DNA of 64,000 nucleotides, taken from the NCBI GenBank assembly GCA_016744705.1, contig JADGDU010000007.1, forward strand, positions 111,106 to 175,105, written 5' to 3'. The position numbers were made by a program, and so were the translations under genes. The stretch comes from Candidatus Krumholzibacteriia bacterium (GTDB lineage Bacteria > Krumholzibacteriota > Krumholzibacteriia > LZORAL124-64-63). Under the pieces are notes generated by a model. The model saw nothing but the letters and a program-made list of their open reading frames with translations, ran no database searches and was not told the origin of the DNA. Below, one piece after another: positions 26,397-34,574 of the stretch (within the stretch, counting starts at the first letter, position 1; each line of letters starts with the position of its first letter).

Positions 26397-26876
26397 ATGA
26401 GTGCTACCATCTACAGTGTAGATTATTTCTACACAACCGTTGAAGACACGCCTGGTATGGGCTGCAAATTCCTCAAAACACTGGTCAAGGAAGACGTCAA
26501 TCTTCTGGCTTTCAATGCCTTTCCGGTGGGGCGCGACCGAACCCAATTGGTCATTTATCCCTTGAACAGCACATGGCTTGGAGATCAAGCCCGGAACGAA
26601 GGCTTGCGGCTGATCGGCCCTCACCACGCCTTCATGATTCATGGTGATGATGAGTTGGGTTCCTTGGTGAATTTTCACAAAGAACTTTGTGATTCGGATA
26701 TCAACATCAGCAGTTCCAATGGGGTTTCTGATGGACGCGGTGGGTACCGGTATATCCTGCACGTGCATCCCGATGACTATAAGTTGGCCATGGAAATATT
26801 GAATGTGGACCAAAAGGTGCGTCCCATTTCCGATTTTCACGTGAATCCTTACAGACGTTTTCAGGCCAAGGGATAA
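26397..26876 (+). CDS. ACT domain protein
   Basis: A 159-residue soluble protein with two ACT-like beta-alpha-beta units. The first begins YSVDYFYTTVEDTPGMGCKFLKTLVKEDVNLLAFNAFPVG, where the PG-M-G turn is the usual ligand-binding corner of ACT domains. The second is GGYRYILHVHPDDYKLAMEILN. ACT domains bind amino acids or nucleotides and often regulate enzymes; here the domain stands alone. GGAGAGG precedes the ATG. The stop lies inside the base of a terminator shared with the converging HDOD-GGEEF gene. Confidence 0.7.
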   Translation: MSATIYSVDYFYTTVEDTPGMGCKFLKTLVKEDVNLLAFNAFPVGRDRTQLVIYPLNSTWLGDQARNEGLRLIGPHHAFMIHGDDELGSLVNFHKELCDSDINISSSNGVSDGRGGYRYILHVHPDDYKLAMEILNVDQKVRPISDFHVNPYRRFQAKG

Positions 26877-26902
26877 AAAAAGCCCACGGATGATCCGTGG
26901 GC
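26875..26902 (-). terminator. Rho-independent terminator shared by converging genes
   Basis: A 9-bp perfect stem (GCCCACGGA with TCCGTGGGC) is followed on the minus strand by a run of seven T. It ends the HDOD-REC-GGEEF gene and directly follows the ACT gene stop. Confidence 0.9.
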
Positions 26903-26925
26903 CGGTGTACCTCTTTTTGGACGCA

Positions 26926-28923
26926 TCAACCTGGCCCGGCAATGCAGACCAGATTGCGCCCGGCATTTTTGGCTGCATAAAGGGCTTCGTCTGCATTTTT
27001 AATCATGTCGGCAGGGGAAGTGTGCCATTCGGATCTGACGGACACACCAATGCTGATGGTGATGTTTCCCTTGAATTCCGGGGCGTCGATGATGTTTGTC
27101 TCCACCGCTTTACGGAGGCGATCGCCCAGTATTTTGGCAACTTCCACATCGGCGCCGGGGCAAATGACCAGGAATTCTTCTCCACCAAACCGGCAGACAA
27201 CGTCACTGTCACGCATGCAGTGGTGCATCACGGCGGCAGTTTTATGCAGGACAATATCACCGGCATCGTGACCGTAGGTATCGTTGACGTTTTTGAAATG
27301 GTCGATATCCAAAATCATGCACAGAATGGGTTCATCATTGCGCGAAGAGCGGGACCATTCTTTGTCGAAATGATCAAGGCCGCAGCGGCGGTTGGGCAAG
27401 CCTGTGAGTTGGTCTTCCAGGGCCATGGTTTGCAGTTGTCGGTTCAGGATGCCCATCTCGGAAATGGTACGTTGGATTTCATCCTGATTTCTGGTGGCTT
27501 CTTCCTGCAGGTTGATCACCCGGGTCGCTGCTTTTAAGCGAGCCTGCAGAATTTTGTAGTTCAGAGGCTTGGCGAGGTAATCGTCGATCCCGGCATCGAA
27601 GGCTTCAATCAATTGATCACTGCCTTCCTGGGCGGTCATCATAATGATGTAGGTGCCAGCGGTCTGGGTGCTAAGACGCAGACTTCTGGTCAGCTCCAGG
27701 CCATCCAGTTTGGGCATTATCCAATCTGTGAGAATCACCTGGGGGCTGGTTTTGAGGGCCACCTCAAGGGCCTCCTGGCCATCCTCCGCAATGGTCACGT
27801 GGAAGGCCGGAGCAGGTAACTTTTTTTGCAGAATACGGGTGTCCACAGGGCTGTCGGAAACCACTAAAATTTCTAAACCACCTTTTGTGGTTTCCATTTC
27901 GGAAATTTCAGTATCCGGTGCCTCAGCTGGATTGGGAACGTCAGAGGGTTCTGCATTCTTTCTTTTTTTGTCGGGAAGGGTCCCTTTGAATTCACGAGCG
28001 CGACGCACCAGGTTTTCCATGTCAGGCACTGGGCTGGTCAAAATATTGAGGAGCTTGCCAAGGCGGTCCCACTCATTCAAAATTTCATCAAAGAGGCCCA
28101 CCCATTGTTCATCGGATTGGCCCAGTGTTTTACCAACCTTCATAAACTCGATGGTCATGGGGTGGCGATGTGGCCCTGCCTCCATACAGATATCAGAAAC
28201 AAGGTTGGCAATGTTCAGAATGCGGCCCAGTTGCTTGCCGCGATCGGCCATTGACCGGCCAGTAGGCAAATCATCCCACTCGGTATTTTCCTGTAATTCC
28301 ACTGCAAGCTGGTACGATTCGGGCAGGCCCCAGTCTTCAAAGAGGGCCGCACTGACCTGATTGTGATTGATGGACAATTCCTGGTGTTCCAGCTGGGTGA
28401 GTTCGAGGGTTGTGCCGTCAGCCCACTGGGACAGGATACCGGAATAACGTTTGGGATAGACACTGGCCAGGGCCAGATGGCCGATTCTGCCCAAGAGGCC
28501 ACAAGTGAATCCCTCGTCTGGGCTGACAGACTTGATTCGGCTGCACAGGGCGTGGCAACTGACGGCCGTGGCCAGAGATTTGGTCCAATACTGGCCATAA
28601 TCAAATTCACTGCAAGGCCCGCCACGGGTGTTGCTGAGCACGGAAAAACCCAGGCATAACTGGCGCACCATGCTCATCCCCAAACGGACCAGGGCATCGT
28701 TGATATTGGTCACTTCACCACGGGCGCCACCGGTGGCGGCGTTGGCATATTTCAGAATCTGACCGGTGAGGGAAGGGTCTCCCACCAGGACCATAGCCAT
28801 ATCTTCGGTGCTGGTGTTCGGGTCACGGGTCAATTCCAGAATGCTGAGAGCCACCCCAGTGGGCGATGGCAGTCGGCCCGAAGATTTGATTTCCGTGATG
28901 ATGGTATTGTCAGCAAGAATCAC
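26926..28923 (-). CDS. HDOD - receiver - GGEEF protein (diguanylate cyclase with HDOD input)
   Basis: A 665-residue cytoplasmic signalling protein. Residues about 10-280 form an HDOD domain (LPSPTGVALSILELTRDP, VGDPSLTGQILKYANAA, then GLLGRIGHLAL in the HD position). A linker leads to a receiver domain, about 355-475, with the phosphoacceptor Asp in VILTDWIMPKLDG and the Lys in LAKPLNY; its first acidic pair reads VVSDSP, so one acidic residue is Ser. A coiled-coil linker then enters the GGDEF domain, about 495-660, with an intact RFGGEEF signature and the DIDHFKNVNDTYGHDAGD segment, so it should make cyclic di-GMP. GTG at 28923 with CGGAG upstream is the chosen start; the frame is open to a GTG at 28944. 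Confidence 0.88.
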   Translation of the reverse strand: MILADNTIITEIKSSGRLPSPTGVALSILELTRDPNTSTEDMAMVLVGDPSLTGQILKYANAATGGARGEVTNINDALVRLGMSMVRQLCLGFSVLSNTRGGPCSEFDYGQYWTKSLATAVSCHALCSRIKSVSPDEGFTCGLLGRIGHLALASVYPKRYSGILSQWADGTTLELTQLEHQELSINHNQVSAALFEDWGLPESYQLAVELQENTEWDDLPTGRSMADRGKQLGRILNIANLVSDICMEAGPHRHPMTIEFMKVGKTLGQSDEQWVGLFDEILNEWDRLGKLLNILTSPVPDMENLVRRAREFKGTLPDKKRKNAEPSDVPNPAEAPDTEISEMETTKGGLEILVVSDSPVDTRILQKKLPAPAFHVTIAEDGQEALEVALKTSPQVILTDWIMPKLDGLELTRSLRLSTQTAGTYIIMMTAQEGSDQLIEAFDAGIDDYLAKPLNYKILQARLKAATRVINLQEEATRNQDEIQRTISEMGILNRQLQTMALEDQLTGLPNRRCGLDHFDKEWSRSSRNDEPILCMILDIDHFKNVNDTYGHDAGDIVLHKTAAVMHHCMRDSDVVCRFGGEEFLVICPGADVEVAKILGDRLRKAVETNIIDAPEFKGNITISIGVSVRSEWHTSPADMIKNADEALYAAKNAGRNLVCIAGPG

Positions 28924-29134
28924 AATAAATACTCCGAATCCCACCGTGCGGGAGGACCGTTGAGGCCTGTGATGGCCTGTGCCAAAAGACTACCCAATTT
29001 TTGGGGTCAGGTAATTTATCGGCACTAAAATGATCATCTTGAGTAGAGGTAACCCGTAATTTTTGATACTCCCAATTTGCAGGATATTCCTGGGTAAGCC
29101 GCCGAAGATACTCTTCGACAAGGATTTACCTGCT

Positions 29135-29314
29135 TCAGGTAGGACCCTTGCAGGCTTCGTTTTGGGATGCGGTGAAAAAGGCCCGGTCTTTTTCCAAATG
29201 GCATTGTTTGTACTTTTGTCCACTACCGCACCAACAGGGAGCATTGCGGCTCATGTTGCGGGCCAATTCAGGGGGAGGCGTATCGCTGCTGAAAAGCTTC
29301 TTCCAAAAACTCAT
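29135..29314 (-). CDS. Small SEC-C motif protein
   Basis: A 59-residue protein ending with a SEC-C zinc motif: NAPCWCGSGQKYKQCH, the same C-x-C...C-H pattern as the tail of SecA and many small bacterial proteins. The N-terminus MSFWKKLFSSDTPPPE is short and charged. AAGGA lies seven bases before the ATG at 29314; a longer reading to 29389 has no ribosome site. The motif binds zinc and can mediate ribosome or SecB contact in SecA, but stand-alone proteins have no defined role. Confidence 0.7.
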   Translation of the reverse strand: MSFWKKLFSSDTPPPELARNMSRNAPCWCGSGQKYKQCHLEKDRAFFTASQNEACKGPT

Positions 29315-29470
29315 GGTGTTCCTTGGATTTGCGTGAAGATGGGTCATTGAATTCTCCCAGATAATACAACAGGGGACCGTTGGGCGCAAAACCAGCTGCT
29401 CTCCCTCTTGCCCCTTGGAAGGCTCTCTGCTAAATTGGCTGCGAATATAATGTGATCCCTATTCTGTGTT

Positions 29471-29489
29471 TGCCGAAGAATGTTCGGCA
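29471..29489 (+). promoter_or_regulatory. 7-bp inverted repeat upstream of the quinone operon
   Basis: TGCCGAA and TTCGGCA are separated by five bases, ending 17 bp before the ubiD-like start. It could be a repressor site or an mRNA hairpin close to the ribosome site. Confidence 0.4.
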
Positions 29490-29505
29490 ATTTTCCGAGG
29501 TGAAA

Positions 29506-31056
29506 ATGCTCCCCGCCAATGCTGTGCAAAATTTACAATCCTTCGTGGAATTCCTGGAAAAAAAAGGCGAGTTGATTCGCATCACTGAACCGGTTGATCC
29601 GACCCTCGAGGTCACGGAAATAGCTGATCGTTTTGTGAAAAATGGCGAAAATCCTGCTCTTCTTTTCGAGAACCCTCTGCCCGGGAAACTGAGCGCTGCT
29701 CATGGTCGCACCGAAACGGCTTTCAAGGCCGATGGCAAACCGGTTCCTCTGCTGATCAATCTCTTTGCGAGCCGCCAGCGCATGGCCTGGGCTCTGGGGT
29801 GTGACAGTTTGGAAGAAGCCGTGGCCCGGGTAGAAGAACCGTTGAAAATGGGTCCTCCTGAGGGTCTGTGGGATAAAGTTCGCATGCTGGGCAAGTTAAA
29901 GGACTGGGGCGGATCCATGCCACGCAGCGTAGGCAAAGGCGCCTGTCAGGAAGTGGTGGTGCAGGGAGCCGAGCTGGAGAAGCACGGCCTGCTGGATATC
30001 ATGCCTGTCTTAAAAACCTGGCCAGGCGATGGTGGGCCTTACATTACCACGCCCTTGGTGATCACCCGGAACCCGGAAAACGGTCGCCGCAACATAGGCA
30101 TGTACCGGATGCAGGTTTATGACGGTCAGACCACTGGCATGCATTGGCAAATTCATAAGACAGGTGCTTCCCACTATTCAGAATATGAAAAGACTGGCAC
30201 CCGGATGCCGGTTTGTGTGGCTGTGGGTGGTCCACCCGCTCTGACTTACGCGGCCACGGCACCGTTGCCCCCAGATATTGATGAAGCCTTGTTCGCTGGT
30301 TTTCTCATGGGGCAACCCGTGGCCATGACCAAGGCCCTGACCTGCGACCTGGAAGTTCCGGCCGAAGCGGATTTCGTCATCGAAGGGTACGTGGAGCCTG
30401 GCGAGCGCCGCATCGAAGGAGACTTTGGAGACCACACTGGCTGGTACAGTCTGGCCGAAGAGTTTCCCGTTTTCCATGTGACGGCTATCACCAGCCGCCG
30501 CGATCCCATATACCTGACGACCATTGTGGGCCGCCCCCCCATGGAGGATGGCTGGCTGGGCATGGCCACCGAACGGCTCTTTCTGCCTCTGCTGAGGGTG
30601 CCACTGCCTGAAGTGGTGGATTATCACTTGCCTGTGGCCGCCTGTTTCCACAACCTGGTCATCATTGCCATCAAAAAACGTTACCCGGGGCACGCACGAA
30701 AAGTGTGCCAGGCTCTATGGGGAACCGGCCAGATCATGTTCACTAAAACGGTGGTCGTGGTGGATGAAGATGTGGATGTGCATGACATGAACGAAGTCTT
30801 GTGGCGGGTCACGGGTAGCCTCGATCCCCAGAGGGATGTTTTCTTCAGCGAGGGCCCGGTGGACCAACTGGATCATGCGGTGAACCTGGCCTGCTACGGT
30901 GGAAAAATGGGCATCGACGGCACCCGAAAGCTGTCTGGAGAATTGGGCTTTGAGCGAGAATGGCCGCCCGTGGTGGAGATGGATGAAACTGTTAAAACCA
31001 TGGTGGGTGAGAAATGGACCGATTTGTTGGGCAATCTTAGAAATGGCAACGCATGA
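29506..31056 (+). CDS. UbiD-family decarboxylase (menaquinone biosynthesis)
   Basis: A 516-residue prenylated-FMN-dependent decarboxylase. Signatures include the N-terminal LQSFVEFLEKKGELIRITEPVD, the central metal and cofactor region NIGMYRMQVYDGQTTGMHWQIHKTGA, EADFVIEGYVEPGERRIEGDFGDHTGWYS (with the catalytic E-R-E network), and DPIYLTTIVGRPPMEDGWLG. GAGG five bases before the ATG at 29506 fixes the start. It leads an operon with ubiE-, ubiX- and ubiA-like genes, each overlapping the next by one or four bases. That set fits removal of the carboxyl group from prenylated dihydroxynaphthoate in the futalosine route (MqnL role), or hydroxybenzoate in ubiquinone synthesis. Confidence 0.92.
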   Translation: MLPANAVQNLQSFVEFLEKKGELIRITEPVDPTLEVTEIADRFVKNGENPALLFENPLPGKLSAAHGRTETAFKADGKPVPLLINLFASRQRMAWALGCDSLEEAVARVEEPLKMGPPEGLWDKVRMLGKLKDWGGSMPRSVGKGACQEVVVQGAELEKHGLLDIMPVLKTWPGDGGPYITTPLVITRNPENGRRNIGMYRMQVYDGQTTGMHWQIHKTGASHYSEYEKTGTRMPVCVAVGGPPALTYAATAPLPPDIDEALFAGFLMGQPVAMTKALTCDLEVPAEADFVIEGYVEPGERRIEGDFGDHTGWYSLAEEFPVFHVTAITSRRDPIYLTTIVGRPPMEDGWLGMATERLFLPLLRVPLPEVVDYHLPVAACFHNLVIIAIKKRYPGHARKVCQALWGTGQIMFTKTVVVVDEDVDVHDMNEVLWRVTGSLDPQRDVFFSEGPVDQLDHAVNLACYGGKMGIDGTRKLSGELGFEREWPPVVEMDETVKTMVGEKWTDLLGNLRNGNA

Positions 31057-31814
31057 GCGATTTTCAGGATCTTCACGGGCGGGAAAGTGGCAGTTGGTCG
31101 GTGCGCGACGGGCAGGCTCACGGCCGGGAAGTGCGCTCTATGTTTGCGCGCATCAGCAATGTCTACGACTTCATGAATCACTTCATGAGCCTGAACCAGG
31201 ACAAGCGCTGGCGGGATCATGTGGTGGCTCGTTTGGACAACGACTCCTGGGAAATTTTAGATCTGTGTGCGGGCACGGGGGATCTGGCCCTGGCTTGTGT
31301 TCGTGGCGGTAAAGGCAAATCCTGGATCGCAGCAGATTTCTGTCCTGAAATGCTGGAAGGATCCCAAGGGAAAAAAGACGCGGAGCACCTGATACTTTCG
31401 GCTGCAGACGCCATGAATCTGCCCTTCAAAGATCACACCATCGATGCTGTGACCGTGGGGTTTGGCGTGCGCAACTTTGCCGATGTGCGGCGGGGTCTGA
31501 AAGAAATATCCCGGGTCCTTCGTCCGGGCGGGCAACTGCTGGTGTTGGAATTTTATAACGATGATCCCCAGGCCGTGGGTGAAGCTCATGGTGTTCCTGG
31601 GATCATCCGTTTTGGCCTCAACACCGTGATCCCCTTTTTGGGGAAACTGGTGGGGCGCGACGGCAAAGCTTACAGTTATCTGCCCAGCAGCATGGGAGAA
31701 TTTTTGACTCCCACGGAATTTGCTAATTTGCTGGGCGAGTATGAATTCACCGAAACTTTCATTGAACGCCAGACGTTCGGCATCGCCCACATAGTGGGCG
31801 GGAGGTTGCCCTGA
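31053..31814 (+). CDS. Demethylmenaquinone methyltransferase (MenG/UbiE-like)
   Basis: A 253-residue SAM-dependent C-methyltransferase that adds the last methyl group to the quinone ring. UbiE motifs: VRSMFARISNVYDFMNHFMSLNQDKRWR at the N-terminus, ILDLCAGTGDLAL for SAM binding, DAVTVGFGVRNFADVRRGLKEISRVLRPGGQLLVLEF, and a C-terminal YSYLPSSMGEF segment in which members usually have YxYLPxSxxxFP. Start and stop overlap both neighbours, so expression is coupled. The methylase acts after decarboxylation by the UbiD/UbiX pair. Confidence 0.93.
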   Translation: MSDFQDLHGRESGSWSVRDGQAHGREVRSMFARISNVYDFMNHFMSLNQDKRWRDHVVARLDNDSWEILDLCAGTGDLALACVRGGKGKSWIAADFCPEMLEGSQGKKDAEHLILSAADAMNLPFKDHTIDAVTVGFGVRNFADVRRGLKEISRVLRPGGQLLVLEFYNDDPQAVGEAHGVPGIIRFGLNTVIPFLGKLVGRDGKAYSYLPSSMGEFLTPTEFANLLGEYEFTETFIERQTFGIAHIVGGRLP

Positions 31815-32419
31815 TGAGTGAGTCTAAATTACCCCCGGTGGGCGTGGCCTGGACCGGAGCCAGCGGATTGGTTTACGGTATTCGCCTGGTCGATTGTCTT
31901 TTGCAGGCCGGGCGGGATGTGGATCTGGTCATCAGCAGCGCCGTAGCGCAAACATCTCAGGTGGAAATGGGACACCCTGTGGAAGGGCTTGTGGAGCGGC
32001 TTAGCACTTTAGGGCCTGGTGGGTTGGAAACTTATGGGCAGAAAGATTTCTCTTCTCCCATGGCCAGTGGTTCAGCCAACGGCGGACCGTTGGTGATTGT
32101 CCCCTGCAGTATGGGCACTGTGGCGCGCATCGCTGCCGGCACCAGCGAAACGTTGTTGCTGCGCGCGGCCGATGTTTGCTTGAAAGAACGACGCCAACTG
32201 ATCATCGTGGCCCGGGAAACGCCCCTGGCTACGCACCATCTGGAAAACCTGGCTCGTTTGAGTTCTCTGGGTGCGTTGATCATGCCGGCGGCTCCGGGTT
32301 TTTACCACCGCCCCACAAGTCCGGGCGATTTGGTGGATTTCATGGTGCAGCGCATTTGCGACCACCTGGGTGTGCCCATTAATCTCGTTCCCCGTTGGGG
32401 CGAGGACGCCAAATCATGA
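31814..32419 (+). CDS. ubiX: UbiX-family flavin prenyltransferase
   Basis: A 201-residue flavoprotein that prenylates FMN to make the cofactor for UbiD. It starts VGVAWTGASGLVYGIRLVDCLLQAG, matching the GxTGASG-x-YG FMN site; SMGTVARIAAGTSETLLLRAADV matches the conserved SM-T-A-IA-G-s-nLL-RAADV; RQLIIVARETPLATHHLENLARLSSLGALIMPAAPGFYHRP matches the C-terminal core. It lies one base into its neighbour on the 5' side (TGATG) and shares ATGA with the prenyltransferase gene. Its presence confirms that the UbiD enzyme in this operon uses prenylated FMN. Confidence 0.94.
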   Translation: MSESKLPPVGVAWTGASGLVYGIRLVDCLLQAGRDVDLVISSAVAQTSQVEMGHPVEGLVERLSTLGPGGLETYGQKDFSSPMASGSANGGPLVIVPCSMGTVARIAAGTSETLLLRAADVCLKERRQLIIVARETPLATHHLENLARLSSLGALIMPAAPGFYHRPTSPGDLVDFMVQRICDHLGVPINLVPRWGEDAKS

Positions 32420-33270
32420 CCCTGATCAGTCGGTACATGTCGCTCATCAAGTTCGAACACACCATTTTTGCCCTGCCTTTTGCCCTCATCTCGCTGCTGG
32501 TGGCCTCTGATGGTCGGCCCAACCTGATGACTCTGTTGTGGGTGATGGTGGCTATGGTGGGAGCCCGCAGTGCGGCCATGGCTTTCAACCGTTTGGTGGA
32601 TGCGGACATTGATGCCGATAACCCTCGCACTGCTGACCGCCATATTCCGGCGGGCATGATATCCCGGGTTGGCGCATCGGTTTTTGTTCTGATCTCTGCG
32701 GCTCTTTTGGTTTTTGCGGCCTATATGTTGAACCCCCTCTGCTTCAAGCTGAGCCCCGTGGCATTAATTGTGGTGCTGGCTTATTCCTACATGAAACGAA
32801 TCACTCCCATGGCCCATCTGGTGTTGGGGCTGGGGTTGGGCATTGCTCCGGTGGGCGCCTGGTTGGCTGTCACTGGGCAGTTTGCTGCCTTCCCTCTGTG
32901 GCTCTCAGCAGCGGTGATGTTCTGGGTGGCTGGTTTTGATGCTATCTACGGATGCCAGGATGCGGAGTATGATCGCCAGGTGGGGCTGCACAGTTTGGCG
33001 TCCCGGTTCGGAGTGGAAAAAGCTCTTACTTTTTCCCGGGTTTTCCATGTGCTGAGTGTGGCCTTCATGGCGGGCGCCTTCCGTCGGGCGGACAATCTGG
33101 GCACCTTGTCTATGGTGGGGGTGGCGGTGATGATCGTGCTGCTGGGCTGGGAACAGTCCCTGGTGCGTGGGGGCGATTTGCGCCGCATCGACAAAGCCTT
33201 TTTTGAGATAAATTCCTGGATTGGAATGATGCTCCTGGCCGTAGTTCTGGTGGACCTTTATCTCATCTAG
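32416..33270 (+). CDS. UbiA-family prenyltransferase (MqnP-like)
   Basis: A 284-residue integral-membrane prenyltransferase with about eight helices. The two Asp-rich motifs that bind the prenyl diphosphate are NRLVDADIDADNPRTADR near residue 62 and DAIYGCQDAEYDRQVGLHSL near residue 175. In the futalosine pathway the enzyme prenylates 1,4-dihydroxy-6-naphthoate; the alternative substrate is 4-hydroxybenzoate. Without other ubi or mqn genes in the window the choice rests on the lack of ubiquinone hydroxylases nearby and on the likely lineage. The start overlaps the ubiX stop (ATGA). The stop overlaps the converging propeller gene by eight bases. Confidence 0.88.
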   Translation: MTLISRYMSLIKFEHTIFALPFALISLLVASDGRPNLMTLLWVMVAMVGARSAAMAFNRLVDADIDADNPRTADRHIPAGMISRVGASVFVLISAALLVFAAYMLNPLCFKLSPVALIVVLAYSYMKRITPMAHLVLGLGLGIAPVGAWLAVTGQFAAFPLWLSAAVMFWVAGFDAIYGCQDAEYDRQVGLHSLASRFGVEKALTFSRVFHVLSVAFMAGAFRRADNLGTLSMVGVAVMIVLLGWEQSLVRGGDLRRIDKAFFEINSWIGMMLLAVVLVDLYLI

Positions 33271-34483
33271 CTGGTATTTTGCAAAAAATCACTTCCAGGG
33301 GTTCAGCATCTTCGGTTTCATCTTCATCTGGATTCCCGGCCCCAAAGGCTGAACGCATGCTTTCGGCGGCTCCCTGGAATCCTTTCATGTACAGAAAATG
33401 ATCTCCATCCAAAAAGAGCAGCGCATCTTCTTCGGTATCAAACCCGGGGAATTCGAGGGTTAGTTCTTCCTGAAAAACTCCATCTGCATCAATGATGTCG
33501 AATTTTTTTGCGGTTCCTGCGGGCCAATGTTTGGCTGCCTGGTAACTGTTCTGGACAAAGAGGCGTCCATCGGTGGCCACATCCAAACTGAGGATGCTTC
33601 GGTCAAAATCCAGAATGTGTTTTTCCATTTCCACCCTTTGACCATTGAGGACCATCTGCATTCCAGAAGTCAGGTCTTCCTTGTCTTCATCACTGCGTTT
33701 GCGTGGCTGGAAGGGACGGCTGATCACGCGCTCGATTTCTCCATCCAGACCCTTGACGTTGATGCGGTAGTCATCACGATTGGGAACCGTCAGGACAGAT
33801 TGATTTCCCAGGGTCCAGGTGGCTAACTCAGAGAAATTGGCCGTCTCGTCAAAGACTTGTTTGTGCATGTCGCGCACTTGGTTGTGTTCAGCAAAACGCG
33901 TCAGCTCCTGGCCTGTTTCATCCACTGAAGTCAAAAGGGTGCGCGTATTGATCATGCCGGTTTCCATGTCGAAGGTTCCCTTGCCGTGCAAAACCACCAG
34001 ATTTTCGTCCCGCTTGAGTGCTGTGCCCACAAAAGCAAACCCGCCGCTTTCGGAATCCTGATTCACGGCTACGGTACCACCGGGAGTTCCGTCCATGTTC
34101 AGTAGAATGATTTTGCCGGGAAAACCCTGGGAAATGCCAATTTGCTGGGAGTTGTTGAGGAACAAACCACTGGGCCGGGTCATTTCACCGGGGCCCTCCC
34201 CTTCACGGCCCAGGGTGGTTTTCAGCTCTCCAGCGGGATCGATGACAAGGACCTGGGACAACTGTGAGTCCAGTAAATACACATTCCCCTCTTGGTCGAG
34301 CACACCCACGGCGACCATACCCAGGAGAAGGTCTTCATCGTCTTCGCCACCCACTCGCCAAATTTCTTCCAGCTGAACCGTGCGCTGGGCCGGGCTGTCT
34401 TTCGGGAGCGTAATGATCTGAGGTTGGGCCAAGGCAACGGTGCACATGAGAAGAGACAATACTGCGAAGTATAAGGTTTTCAC
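33263..34483 (-). CDS. Secreted six-bladed beta-propeller protein
   Basis: A 406-residue exported protein (signal peptide ends VALA before QPQIITL). The body shows repeated NHL-like blades: GVLDQEGNVYLLDSQLSQVLVIDPAGELKTTLGREGEGPGEM is the classic turn with GxGxG/EGPGE, and SLDVATDGRLFVQNSY is another blade. It matches the '6-bladed beta-propeller' proteins common in Bacteroidota and related phyla, which are usually extracytoplasmic and of unknown ligand. It lies 91 bp after the DUF3179 lipoprotein gene and the pair may be cotranscribed. The C-terminal tail is acidic (NPDEDETEDAEP). Confidence 0.8.
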   Translation of the reverse strand: MKTLYFAVLSLLMCTVALAQPQIITLPKDSPAQRTVQLEEIWRVGGEDDEDLLLGMVAVGVLDQEGNVYLLDSQLSQVLVIDPAGELKTTLGREGEGPGEMTRPSGLFLNNSQQIGISQGFPGKIILLNMDGTPGGTVAVNQDSESGGFAFVGTALKRDENLVVLHGKGTFDMETGMINTRTLLTSVDETGQELTRFAEHNQVRDMHKQVFDETANFSELATWTLGNQSVLTVPNRDDYRINVKGLDGEIERVISRPFQPRKRSDEDKEDLTSGMQMVLNGQRVEMEKHILDFDRSILSLDVATDGRLFVQNSYQAAKHWPAGTAKKFDIIDADGVFQEELTLEFPGFDTEEDALLFLDGDHFLYMKGFQGAAESMRSAFGAGNPDEDETEDAEPLEVIFCKIPAR

Positions 34484-34574
34484 GAAAAACTCCAGGCTGA
34501 TAAGAACAAATAAATAGCCGTTTCATTTACACACTTATCATGCCTGAAGGTTCCGGGTTGGGGAAGATCAAATT

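Noticed and set aside
28990..29244. Minus-strand frame overlapping the SEC-C gene.
   Set aside because: It overlaps the SEC-C gene in another frame, has no ribosome site and no family likeness.
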